56,490 bases of DNA, taken from the NCBI GenBank assembly GCA_002305575.1, contig DBPP01000016.1, positions 1-56,490 on the forward strand, given 5' to 3'. Positions within the stretch are counted from its first letter, which is position 1; each line of letters begins with the position of its first letter. The position numbers and the translations under genes were made by a program. The DNA comes from Ruminococcaceae bacterium UBA1417. GTDB taxonomy: Bacteria > Bacillota > Clostridia > Oscillospirales > Acutalibacteraceae. Under the pieces are notes generated by a model. That model did not search any database and was not told the DNA's origin. It saw only the letters and a program-made list of their open reading frames with translations. Shown here piece by piece: positions 1 to 7,482 of the stretch.

Positions 1-738
1 TATGCGGAGATCAAAGCCCTCTGTACCGGTAACCCGCATATCAAGGAAAAGATGGATTTAGATATTGCCGTGCAGAAGCTGAAACTATTGAAAGCCAACC
101 ATTTGAGTCAGAAGTACGCTCTGGAAGATCAGATCATCAAAGATTTTCCGCAGCGGATTTCTTCCCTGGAGCAGCGCATAGAGGGCTATAAGGTAGACAT
201 GGCGCACCTGACCAAACACACGCAGCCAAACGAAGATGGATTCTCGCCTATGGAAATTGAAGGCACCGTCTTTACTGAAAAGAAAGCAGCCGGCTCCGCT
301 ATCCTGGAAGCCTGTCATGCGATGACCAGCCCCGATGCTGTGCCACTCGGCCAGTACCGGGGTTTTACTATGGAGTTGAGCTTTGACAGCTTCAGCCGGG
401 AATATAAGATTACGATGAAAAATGAGCTCCGGCACACAACTTCTATTGGCACGGACATCTTTGGAAATATTCAGCGGTTGGACAACTCGCTCAGTGGTTT
501 TGAGGAGCGACTTCACATTTGCGAAGAAGAGCTTGAAAACAGCCGTGCCCAGCTGGCTAATGCCAAAGAGCAGGTCCAAAAACCTTTCCCGCAGGAGGAG
601 GAACTAAAAACCAAGTCCGCCCGTCTGGACGAACTCAACATCATGCTCAACATGGACAAAACCGAAAATGAAATTGTCGATGACGAGCGCGAGGAGGACG
701 AGCCGGACGGGCGCAGCTCAAAAGAATACGAGAGATGA
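1..738 (+). CDS. C-terminal end of large SNF2-type helicase/DNA methylase of an integrative element (partial)
   Basis: The frame is open from base 1 (it reads YAEIKALCTGNPHIKEKM), so the gene starts outside the window. The first in-frame ATG at 52 is internal. About 245 residues are visible. The text resembles the extreme C-terminus of the very large helicase/adenine-methylase proteins carried by Firmicutes conjugative elements (inference from the IKALCTGNP and QYRGF motifs). The end is charged and coiled-coil-like, and the last residues are Glu/Asp rich. No catalytic motif lies in this part. A diverged, internally deleted copy of the same 3' end lies at 2050-2218. Family call is fairly sure; exact role is unknown. 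Confidence 0.75.
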   Translation, partial: YAEIKALCTGNPHIKEKMDLDIAVQKLKLLKANHLSQKYALEDQIIKDFPQRISSLEQRIEGYKVDMAHLTKHTQPNEDGFSPMEIEGTVFTEKKAAGSAILEACHAMTSPDAVPLGQYRGFTMELSFDSFSREYKITMKNELRHTTSIGTDIFGNIQRLDNSLSGFEERLHICEEELENSRAQLANAKEQVQKPFPQEEELKTKSARLDELNIMLNMDKTENEIVDDEREEDEPDGRSSKEYER

Positions 739-772
739 GACCATGCGGGCAGCAAAAAATGACACCAAGTCA

Positions 773-815
773 GCATAGAATCCCTGCTCATAATAATTGA
801 GCAGGGATTCTATGC
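773..815 (+). terminator. 18-bp perfect stem-loop after the helicase gene
   Basis: Bases 773-790 and 798-815 are perfect inverted repeats of 18 bp around a 7-base AT loop (taataat), 34 bases after the helicase stop. There is no T-run on either side, so it is an atypical intrinsic terminator. A recombination or protein-binding site is the alternative. Confidence 0.5.
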
Positions 816-891
816 GCAGAACTCTGTGCCACTATCGGCCAAAACAGCTCTACCCGTTATTGCGCTATGACAAAGTATGTTGAATATTGCA

Positions 892-920
892 TTGACAAAC
901 TGGATATACTTGAATATAAT
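892..920 (+). promoter_or_regulatory. Consensus sigma-A promoter of the nucleotidyltransferase/HTH module
   Basis: TTGACA at 892-897 and TATAAT at 915-920 are separated by exactly 17 bp. It lies 53 bp before the ATG at 973, so the module has its own promoter and does not depend on the element upstream. Confidence 0.8.
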
Positions 921-923
921 GAT

Positions 924-948
924 AATTGAATAATAGTATTATTTAATT
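924..948. promoter_or_regulatory. Palindromic putative operator of the module
   Basis: Arms aattgaataat (924-934) and attatttaatt (938-948) form an 11-bp inverted repeat with one mismatch around AGT. It begins 4 bp after the -10 box, so a bound dimer would cover the transcription start. The HTH protein of the module is the obvious candidate ligand (inference). Confidence 0.55.
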
Positions 949-972
949 GTTGGTTCATAGGAGGCGCACCGC

Positions 973-1503
973 ATGTCAGATATGCTTCGTGAAGATTTAC
1001 TGGAACGACTGGATAGACTTGATGAAGATGCCAGTCTGATGTTTGATGGCGACGAGCGGTTTCATCTGGTAATTGTGGGCGGCGGCGCACTGATTTTGCT
1101 TGAGCGCATATCCAGAGCTACGCACGATGTGGATGCTATTTCAGCCTCTCATGAAATTCTTGAACTGCTCGAAAAATATGATATAAACTGCCGGGTTCAA
1201 ACCTACATCAATAATTTCCCATATAACTATGAGGACAGACTTGTGCCTTTAAGCGTTGGCGGCAGAAAAATTGATTTTTATACTGCGTCGTTGGAGGATA
1301 TCGTAATTGCAAAACTTTATTCAGCCAGGGCTACGGATATCCGAGATGTTGAAAGTGAAAAAGTTGTTGAGGCTATTGATTGGAAGCTTCTCGAAAAGCT
1401 AGCTGTTGAGGAAGATGAAGCTAGAGCCAGCGCTTTGAACGACAGATGCTATGCTGATTTCAAAGCAAGCTATGATGATTATGTAAGGAGGTATCGGCCA
1501 TGA
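973..1503 (+). CDS. DUF6036-type nucleotidyltransferase-fold protein
   Basis: 176 aa. Near residues 37-58 it shows the nucleotidyltransferase-fold signature: a Gly-rich strand end (VGGGALIL) followed by HDVDAI, the D-x-D metal-binding pair. Later text (YTASLEDIVIAKLYSARATD) is typical of the AbiEii/DUF6036 group, whose members are often toxins, antitoxins or tRNA/protein nucleotidyl modifiers. Start ATG has AGGAGG 9 bases upstream. The stop overlaps the next start by ATGA, so the two are translationally coupled. Codons are AT-rich compared with the genes after 3 kb. Fold assignment is good; toxin or defence function is inference. Confidence 0.7.
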   Translation: MSDMLREDLLERLDRLDEDASLMFDGDERFHLVIVGGGALILLERISRATHDVDAISASHEILELLEKYDINCRVQTYINNFPYNYEDRLVPLSVGGRKIDFYTASLEDIVIAKLYSARATDIRDVESEKVVEAIDWKLLEKLAVEEDEARASALNDRCYADFKASYDDYVRRYRP

Positions 1504-2045
1504 GAGAACTGACCTTTACAGGTTTTTTGAAGAGTTATGTCCGGGCGCTTTCAGAGGCCGAGACGAACAGCTTATACAAACTAACTAAAGAAGCCGCGGA
1601 TGAAAATCCAAGGCTTCGTGAACCGCTTCTTCTCTACGCCAAATTTACAGACAATACAGATGTTTTGCTCCGAGCCGCCAAAAAAACTGCGCTGTATTCG
1701 GAGTATAAGAATCTGGCAAACAGATATGACAAAGCGGGTTTCAAAGCGGCGCTTCAAGATGCGTCTTCCCCCTTGCCGGAGGAATATAAGAAAGTATGGA
1801 GAAGTTATCTCAGCAAAAAAAATCGGCTTCAAAATGATAACCATACGAAAGAGCTTATGCGAAATAAGGTTGTCAAGCTCCAGAAGGCCAAAGGCGTATC
1901 CAACTACAGGCTCTATGCTGATTTGGGATTGAATCCCGGAAACTTCAACACTTGGCTAAAGTATGGAGATCCCAGTAAGGTAAGCCTTGACACTGCTCGT
2001 CGGACCGTTAAATACCTGGAAAATACACCGCAGCCCCGATTATAA
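1500..2045 (+). CDS. Partner protein with C-terminal HTH (antitoxin-like)
   Basis: 181 aa, start ATG at 1500 preceded by AAGGAGGT and overlapping the nucleotidyltransferase stop by 4 bases. The first ~115 residues are helical and not recognised. The last ~60 (from KVVKLQKAKGVSNYRLYADL) look like an XRE/Cro-type helix-turn-helix. Pairing of a small nucleotidyltransferase with a DNA-binding partner, own promoter and palindrome is the layout of autoregulated toxin-antitoxin or AbiE-like modules. Which partner is toxic, if either, cannot be told from sequence. Confidence 0.6.
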   Translation: MRELTFTGFLKSYVRALSEAETNSLYKLTKEAADENPRLREPLLLYAKFTDNTDVLLRAAKKTALYSEYKNLANRYDKAGFKAALQDASSPLPEEYKKVWRSYLSKKNRLQNDNHTKELMRNKVVKLQKAKGVSNYRLYADLGLNPGNFNTWLKYGDPSKVSLDTARRTVKYLENTPQPRL

Positions 2046-2049
2046 AACA

Positions 2050-2218
2050 ATGACCAACCCCGAGGCTGTGCCTCTTAGCCAGTACCGGGGTTTTGCTATG
2101 GATTTTAGCTCCGATAGCTTCAGCGCTTAAAATGGACAAAACTGAAAATGAGATCGTCGATGACGGGCGCGATTAGAACGAACTGGATGGACGCAGCACA
2201 AAAGAATACGAGAGATAA
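2050..2218 (+). pseudogene. Decayed, internally deleted copy of the helicase 3' end
   Basis: 2050 to about 2127 reads MTNPEAVPLSQYRGFAMD and so on, matching the helicase text MTSPDAVPLGQYRGFTME at about 322-400. The match then jumps to MDKTENEIVDD...KEYER, equivalent to 650-738. About 250 bp are missing between the two parts, and stop codons interrupt it (at 2128 and in the second part). Divergence is clear (roughly four residues in five retained), so it is either an old duplication or the relic of a second element. It begins 5 bp after the HTH gene stops. Confidence 0.75.
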
Positions 2219-2313
2219 AACATCGCGGCAGGTGTGTGCCTGCCCTAATCTCTCACTCGTACATTTGCCAACTGCGACCACAACATGTATCATGGGCGAT
2301 AGAGGTGTTCCAG

Positions 2314-3072
2314 ATGATCTATATTACAGGTGATACCCATGGCAATTTTGCTCGCATTGATACTTTCTGTCGTAGGATGGAGACGCAGAAATCTGATACT
2401 ATGGTCGTTCTCGGCGACGCCGGTTTCAATTATTATCGCAGCGTGAAGGACGATGGGTCCAAGAAGTTCGCCAGCAAATTCCCAATAACGCTACTCTGCA
2501 TCCACGGCAACCATGAGATTAGGCCGCAGAACATCCCAACTTATAAAGAGACCACATATCACGGCGGCAAAGTGCTCTATGAGGAGGAATATCCGGATAT
2601 TCTCTTTGCCGTTGACGGTGAAGTTTACGATTTGGATGATTTCAAGTGCATAGTCATCGGCGGTGCGTACAGCGTGGACAAGTATTACCGTCTTGATCGT
2701 GGCTTCGGCTGGTGGCCGGATGAGCAGCCTTCCCCGGAGATCCGGGCGCGCGTGGAAGCGGTGCTGGACCAGCGTGCCTGGCAGGTGGATGTGGTCCTGT
2801 CTCACACCTGTCCCCTGCGGTATGAACCGGTGGAGGTCTTTATTTCCGGCATTGACCAGAGCCAGGTGGACAAATCCACCGAGACATGGCTGGGACAGAT
2901 CGAAGCAAAGCTCCACTACAAGCGCTGGTACTGCGGCCATTACCACACGGAGAAAAAGATTGACAGGCTCCGGTTTATGTTTGAAGACTACGCCCTTCTC
3001 CCTTACAATGCCGCCGCTGAACAGGAGGACGGGGCAGCCGATGCCGGCCATCGGCGAAATCCAGCGCCGTGA
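2314..3072 (+). CDS. Calcineurin-like metallophosphoesterase
   Basis: 252 aa. Metal-binding motifs are in the expected order: GDTHGN near residue 6 (D-x-H), GDAG near 36, GNHE near 67, SHTCP near 165 and GHYH near 210. Start ATG at 2314 is chosen because GAGGTG lies 7 bases upstream and the GDTHGN strand follows at once; the frame is open further upstream without a ribosome site. It is probably a cytosolic phosphodiesterase/phosphatase; the substrate is unknown. Metallophosphoesterases of this kind are common cargo next to element helicase genes. The C-terminal ~15 residues are Ala/Asp-rich and may be frame-drifted. Confidence 0.8.
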   Translation: MIYITGDTHGNFARIDTFCRRMETQKSDTMVVLGDAGFNYYRSVKDDGSKKFASKFPITLLCIHGNHEIRPQNIPTYKETTYHGGKVLYEEEYPDILFAVDGEVYDLDDFKCIVIGGAYSVDKYYRLDRGFGWWPDEQPSPEIRARVEAVLDQRAWQVDVVLSHTCPLRYEPVEVFISGIDQSQVDKSTETWLGQIEAKLHYKRWYCGHYHTEKKIDRLRFMFEDYALLPYNAAAEQEDGAADAGHRRNPAP

Positions 3073-3440
3073 TCCCTACCCCACCATGCGAACCGGAAAA
3101 TACCGGCAGATTTTTACAGCCACAGGCAACCAAAGGACGCCTGCGGCTGTTTTTATGCCGTCATGAAACGCGGGCATTAACTTCTGTGCGCACCTCCGAA
3201 CCGCGCCGGACACGGATATCCCCAGGCACGTGACGCGGAAACCCGTCCGACAAAGGGCATGCCAAACGGCGTCGGCGGTCCCCATGCATCCGCGCGCACA
3301 AGAAAAGCGGCGGCTTTTGGGGCCGTACCGGGGGTATTTTTGCTTTTTGGCTCGATCAGCAGTGTCCGCCGTAACCTCTATCGCATAAGATAAAGTTGGA
3401 AATCCATTCCCTTTTCAGCTTATGATGAAGAGGCAACACC
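3073..3440. other. Gene-free stretch between mobile edge and vWA gene
   Basis: 368 bp without a convincing gene. It holds the terminator at 3116-3154 and, from about 3180, GC-rich sequence unlike the AT-rich module before it. The junction between mobile DNA and host core may therefore lie here, but no direct repeat or attachment site was recognised. Confidence 0.4.
3116..3154 (+). terminator. Intrinsic terminator after metallophosphoesterase
   Basis: Stem acagcc-a-caggc / gcctg-c-ggctgt with one internal mismatch, followed directly by TTTTT, 44 bp after the stop codon. Confidence 0.75.
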
Positions 3441-4201
3441 ATGGGTGTTACAAGTTCAAACAAGCAAATCGATCGAAATCGGATCGATTGCGACGGATCA
3501 TTAAAGGTGACGCTTGCCCTTTCCGAGCGCCGGATATTCTGTCCAATCCCACCGACATTGTCCTGGTGCTGGACCGTTCCGGCAGTATGGCGGGCAGCCC
3601 ACTTGCCAACATGAAAGCTGGGGCAAAAACCTTTATTGATATCATTGATGAATCGACCGACGGCTCTCCGGACGGCAATATCGGTTCCGGCAGCCGGATC
3701 GGGATTGTCAGCTTTGCCGATACAGCCACGGTTAACACACAGCTGATCACCTCCGTAGACGCACTCAAAAGTGCGGTAGACAGCTTGACGGCGGGCGGCG
3801 CCACCAACCATGCGGACGCTTTTGCCAAGGCAACCCAGTTGTTTGACCCGACGTCTGCAAACGCAAAGGTGATCGTTATGTTCACAGACGGGAAAACCAC
3901 CGTCGGGCCACCTGCGGCCCCGGTGGCCGCCGCTGCGAGAGCATCCGGCGTGATCATTTACTGCATCGGCCTAATCGGCTCGGACGGCATCGATGTAAGC
4001 GTTCTGAACGATTGGGCCACCGACCCGGACGCTTCTCATGTGGCCGTCACGCCGGATGACGCCGACCTAGAAGAACTATTCAAGGATTTGGCGGCGAATA
4101 TTTCCAAAACGGGCGCCACCGATATCGTGATCGACGAAATGGTCTCCCCCGATTTCTCCATTACAAGCGTCATCCCCCCCCAACAAAAGGCACCGCCATG
4201 A
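3422..4201 (+). CDS. vWA domain fragment as it reads in the middle frame
   Basis: The frame open from 3422 carries the von Willebrand A domain: DRSGSMAGS (MIDAS D-x-S-x-S), GGATNHADA (MIDAS Thr) and MFTDGK (MIDAS Asp), all three metal-site elements intact. vWA domains bind ligands or protein partners through a divalent metal. The first ~40 residues of this frame are probably not natural, because the family N-terminus is encoded in another frame from 3441. It ends prematurely just after the C8 tract. No signal peptide is seen. Confidence 0.6.
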   Translation: MMKRQHHGCYKFKQANRSKSDRLRRIIKGDACPFRAPDILSNPTDIVLVLDRSGSMAGSPLANMKAGAKTFIDIIDESTDGSPDGNIGSGSRIGIVSFADTATVNTQLITSVDALKSAVDSLTAGGATNHADAFAKATQLFDPTSANAKVIVMFTDGKTTVGPPAAPVAAAARASGVIIYCIGLIGSDGIDVSVLNDWATDPDASHVAVTPDDADLEELFKDLAANISKTGATDIVIDEMVSPDFSITSVIPPQQKAPP

Positions 4202-4827
4202 TGATCGATTCGAAGACCATTCAGTGGAAAATGGATGAGCTGGGCGTATCCGCAAACGAAGGCGCCTCTTTGGAGTTTTATGTCAAACACATTGCGCAGA
4301 ATTCCGGCGAAAAACCGGTGAATGCGTCCATCACCTATTCGGACAACGAAGGGAATACAGTTGTTTTCCCCAATCCTACGGTAACCGTGGAATGCGGCGT
4401 CATCGTTAACCCCGAACCCTGCCCGATTCCGGTGGATCTGACCGTGGACGGATGCCAGGATTCTGTCGTCATCGACGTCGGAGACATCAATCTGGAATCC
4501 CTGGGGTGCATCCTACAGCTGGACGTCACAGTCAAAAAAGTCTGCCCTGGAAAACGGGTTGTACTGGCGGTCATCCTCACCGAAGTGGACGCCAACGGCG
4601 TCGAATATCCGCGGGGTATGAAAGCCATTACACTTCCCGCACACAACTATCCGAATTGCCGGGATGTGCTGGTCAAATGCATCAAGTTTGTGCTTCCGGA
4701 GGATCTGGACGTATCCGGTGGAGCGCCGAACGCCCTGTGCAACGCCAGAAACTTTAAAGCGCGCTTTATCGCACACAACATTGACACCGATTACAAGTGC
4801 TGTGATTCGGTTATTACCCTGTCGTAA
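3441..4827 (+). pseudogene. vWA-domain surface-type protein, interrupted by two single-base deletions
   Basis: Three consecutive frames rebuild one protein of about 460 aa. Frame 1 starts at ATG 3441 (AAGAGG 7 bases upstream) with MGVTSSNKQIDRNRIDCDG. It must shift near 3520-3528, where LALSE joins APDIL, into frame 2, which holds the vWA domain. A second shift at the C8 tract (4173-4180) joins SVIPP to TKGTAMM in frame 3. Both shifts are repaired by adding one base; nine Cs instead of eight would restore the second. The Clostridia family this resembles is normally one intact gene. Sequencing error, true decay or phase variation are all possible. Confidence 0.7.
4198..4827 (+). CDS. C-terminal half of the vWA protein
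   Basis: 209 aa open from ATG 4198, overlapping the vWA fragment's stop. No ribosome site is visible before it, which supports its being the continuation of the same gene. It is beta-rich with several Cys (PEPCPIPVDLTVDGCQDS, CRDVLVKC, CCDS near the end) and repeated VTV strands, like surface or spore-coat modules. That location is inference. On its own it is unlikely to be translated well. Confidence 0.55.
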   Translation: MMIDSKTIQWKMDELGVSANEGASLEFYVKHIAQNSGEKPVNASITYSDNEGNTVVFPNPTVTVECGVIVNPEPCPIPVDLTVDGCQDSVVIDVGDINLESLGCILQLDVTVKKVCPGKRVVLAVILTEVDANGVEYPRGMKAITLPAHNYPNCRDVLVKCIKFVLPEDLDVSGGAPNALCNARNFKARFIAHNIDTDYKCCDSVITLS

Positions 4828-5182
4828 CCCAGCGGAATTTCCCGTTGGGGCCGCAATTCAATAATCCCTCAAATATGGACAACCCGTGAGGGAGGCACAA
4901 ATTCTTTCATCTGCTCCCCGTGTCCGCGGGGCAGATGCACAATATGCCCCGGCCCGGTGTCTTCCGACGCACCTGTACGTCGTGAAGCGCCGGGCCGGTT
5001 TTTCCTTGAATTTTCCTTTTCCTTCTTACGCCGCGCTTCGATGGAATGCGGTACACGCCGGTCAAATCCGTTCGTGAGCTTGAACGCCGGCGGCACCCTG
5101 CGCGCGGCCTTTTTTCAGGCGCGCAGTCCCATGCATGATGGCCGAAACACAGGTCAGAATAAAAGGGAAAGAGGGATGTCGT
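4828..5182. other. Gene-free stretch with one terminator
   Basis: 355 bp. Apart from the strong hairpin at 4949-5003, which can end the vWA transcript, and the DUF421 ribosome site near its end, no gene, repeat or RNA was recognised. Confidence 0.5.
4949..5003 (+). terminator. Intrinsic terminator with long loop
   Basis: ccggcccgg (4949-4957) pairs with ccgggccgg (4990-4998) and is followed by TTTTT. A smaller gacg/cgtc pair lies in the loop. Confidence 0.75.
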
Positions 5183-5869
5183 ATGAGCTTTCTCAAGCTT
5201 TGCCTGGTGGCCTTAGGGTCTTTTGGCGCATTGTTTTTGGTGGCCAAGTGCATTGGACACAAACAAATCGCACAGCTGGATTTTTTTGATTACATTACGG
5301 GAATCACCGTTGGTTCCATCGCGGCCGAAATGGCCACCGAACTGGAGAATCCCTGGAAACCGTTTACCGCCATGGTGCTGTACGGAGGCATTACGGTACT
5401 GCTGAGCGTGATTTCCAGCAAATTCCCCCGAACACGAAAATACCTGAATGGCACCCCGACCATTTTGATGGATCGCGGAAAGCTGTACTATGAAAACCTG
5501 AAAAAAGCCAAACTGGATCTGAGCGAATTCATGGTAATGTGCAGGCAACAAGGATATTTTGACTTGACAAGCATTCAGACCGCAGTTTTTGAATACAACG
5601 GAAAGCTTACAATCCTGCCGGTAAGCAACCAACGTCCCGCCACCCCAAACGACATGGATCTCTGTCCGGAACAGGAGCTCCTATTCACGGAGTTGATCAT
5701 GGACGGGCGCATTTTGGAGGACAATTTAAAGCGCATGGGATTGGATCGGATTTGGCTGGATAAGCAGCTCAAGCAGCGGCATATTCACTCCCCGCAAGAA
5801 GTTGTTCTGGCCGTTTGCGACCGGAATCTGAAATTTATTCTGTACAAGCGAAATCCTTCCGGGGATTAA
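5183..5869 (+). CDS. DUF421 (YetF-type) membrane protein
   Basis: 228 aa. Start at ATG 5183 rather than the upstream in-frame ATG at 5135, because GAGGG lies 7 bases before it and the first membrane helix follows directly. Three N-terminal transmembrane segments (about residues 4-22, 32-50 and 58-76) lead to the cytosolic DUF421 beta domain with the family-typical text RQQGYFDLTSIQTAVFE. The family is linked to spore or envelope processes in Firmicutes, but its molecular role is unknown. It stands alone between two terminator regions. Confidence 0.8.
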   Translation: MSFLKLCLVALGSFGALFLVAKCIGHKQIAQLDFFDYITGITVGSIAAEMATELENPWKPFTAMVLYGGITVLLSVISSKFPRTRKYLNGTPTILMDRGKLYYENLKKAKLDLSEFMVMCRQQGYFDLTSIQTAVFEYNGKLTILPVSNQRPATPNDMDLCPEQELLFTELIMDGRILEDNLKRMGLDRIWLDKQLKQRHIHSPQEVVLAVCDRNLKFILYKRNPSGD

Positions 5870-5957
5870 GGGGCGGCCCATCCAAACGCGGCCCAAACCC
5901 CAACAGTCCCGCACATACCGGCCGGCCGCACATATACTGGCATGGGGTGAATTTCTC

Positions 5958-6155
5958 GTGAATTCGTGTGAATGGACAGCTTCCATCACGGCCATCGCCA
6001 ATGCACTCGCCTGCAGGCTGACCGAGGATGAATTGAATCTGCTGGGTGTCACCTTGACACAGCTCGCCGATACGCTGTTTACCATTGCAGCGCAAAGGGG
6101 CATCTGCTGCCGCAAAAGCGGCCAAAATCCGATGCTTGAAAATCGTGTCGGATGA
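5958..6155 (+). CDS. DUF6774-like small helical protein
   Basis: 65 aa, GTG start at 5958 with GGGGTGA 7 bases upstream. The core (ITAIANALACRLTEDELNLL, then TQLADTLFTIAAQ) matches the pattern of a short conserved Clostridia protein with two amphipathic helices. A Cys pair follows (ICCRK). Function is unknown. The gene lies in the 327-bp gap between DUF421 and the convergent ParB-like gene and is easily missed because of its GTG start and size. Confidence 0.65.
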   Translation: MNSCEWTASITAIANALACRLTEDELNLLGVTLTQLADTLFTIAAQRGICCRKSGQNPMLENRVG

Positions 6156-6196
6156 TGACGGTCATTCGCATGCGCAGCCCAAGCTGTCGACCGCTT

Positions 6197-7135
6197 CTAC
6201 GGCTGTTTTTCTTTTGAACCGGCGCGTCCCGTGCGCTTTGACGTGCCCGATAGCCGGGCATCCCGGTTTTGCGCCCGCTGCCGCCTTAACAGCTCCAAAC
6301 CCTGGACAATATCTCTTTTGATCTGCTCATCGGTATAGTCTGTGGGAAAATACCGGCAAAAATCATCCCAACGGAGCTTGATTTGCTCCCTTTGATTTGG
6401 CTTTTGCTCTGCCATCATGGCATAGATATCCTCTGCACGCAGCCGACCCGCCTGCGACAGCTTCTTGAGTCGTATGCTTTGCGCGTGAGACGGCGTGCAG
6501 TCGTTTTGCTCCATCGCGTCGAGCAGCATCGCTTGCTCGTCTTTGGACAAATAGGAGAGTTCTACGGCGGGGCTCATGGCGATTTGACCCGCGTCCACCC
6601 GCTCCAGCAAGGCGGGCAAAAGATTGGTCAGACGGATATAACGCTGCACCTGCGCCTCGCTGGTGTGCGCGTCTGCTGCAACGACACGGCGGGACACCAT
6701 CGGCGCGGAAGCTTTGCCCTGATGCTTGATGGCGTCCAGCTTCATTTTGTAGGCGAACGCTTTTTCGCTGGGCAGGATCGTCTCCCTTTGCAGATTCGCA
6801 TCGACCATGGCGATCACCGCTTCATCATCGTTCATCGCGCGGAGAATTACCGGCATGGTTTCCAGCCCCAGCGCCCGGCACGCGGCAAGCCTTCTGTGCC
6901 CGGAGATCAGCTCATAGCCGCCGTTTGGCAGGGGACGGGCCAGGGCCGGCGCAATGGTGCCTACCTGACGGATACTCTCGATCAATCGCTCGAGTTCCGC
7001 GTTGTTGTCTGTTTTAAACGGATGATTGTGAAACGGGCGCAGTTGTTGCAGCGGGATATTTTGCACGATCTCCTGTTTCGCGCCGTCGCGCGCCTTCCGC
7101 ACAGGCAACGCAAGATCGGATTTTGGTTTTGTCAT
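6197..7135 (-). CDS. ParB/RepB/Spo0J-like partition protein
   Basis: 312 aa. The N-terminal ParB/sulfiredoxin-like domain shows ISGHRRLAACRALG (Box II) and DANLQRETILPSEKAFAY. A middle HTH helix set (TSEAQVQRYIRLTNLL) and a basic C-terminus follow. ParB proteins are CTP-dependent DNA clamps that load at parS sites. No ParA gene lies beside it, so it is probably an accessory or element-borne ParB rather than the chromosomal parABS locus. Start ATG at 7135 is preferred for the AAAGGCGG upstream; the frame stays open to 7186. Confidence 0.8.
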   Translation of the reverse strand: MTKPKSDLALPVRKARDGAKQEIVQNIPLQQLRPFHNHPFKTDNNAELERLIESIRQVGTIAPALARPLPNGGYELISGHRRLAACRALGLETMPVILRAMNDDEAVIAMVDANLQRETILPSEKAFAYKMKLDAIKHQGKASAPMVSRRVVAADAHTSEAQVQRYIRLTNLLPALLERVDAGQIAMSPAVELSYLSKDEQAMLLDAMEQNDCTPSHAQSIRLKKLSQAGRLRAEDIYAMMAEQKPNQREQIKLRWDDFCRYFPTDYTDEQIKRDIVQGLELLRRQRAQNRDARLSGTSKRTGRAGSKEKQP

Positions 7136-7482
7136 CGGTCGAACCGCCTTTCGATACGCGGGCGCAAAGCGTTCTGCCCTCGCCAAATAAAAATTACAAA
7201 AATTGCCAGAAACATTGTACGATTCCCCCGTAACGGCAAAGTCGGCCGCCTTTCAGGTAAGGCGTGGCAAAGGACCAAAGCTGCCGGTACGGGAGCCACG
7301 CAAAACGAATGGGACGACAGCGGTTTTCCAAGACCACTGTCGTCCGTTTTGGTGTTTTTTAGGCGCTCCCCGCCCCTGTTCTGTTTCGGCATACCGCGGC
7401 GCTTTGGCGCACCGAACGTATCCGGACATGCCCAAAATATTGAAAAATCCAGCTGCGTTCTAGCCTTACCGCGCACAAGCCC
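7136..7482. other. Intergenic stretch between ParB-like and aldo/keto reductase genes
   Basis: 347 bp holding the hairpin at 7312-7345 and a shorter inverted repeat gcgtggc/gccacgc (7262-7268/7295-7301). No convincing gene. Upstream sequence for the ParB-like promoter must lie here, but only a lone -10-like TACAAT on the minus strand (about 7211-7216) was seen. Confidence 0.4.
7312..7345. terminator. Hairpin, probable terminator
   Basis: ggacgacagcgg (7312-7323) pairs with ccactgtcgtcc (7334-7345) with one mismatch. A GTTTTGGTGTTTTTT run follows on the plus strand; on the minus strand only a weak T-run follows. Confidence 0.5.

Noticed and set aside
2148..2333. 61-codon frame before the metallophosphoesterase
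   Set aside because: It lies in the decayed helicase remnant and lacks a ribosome site.
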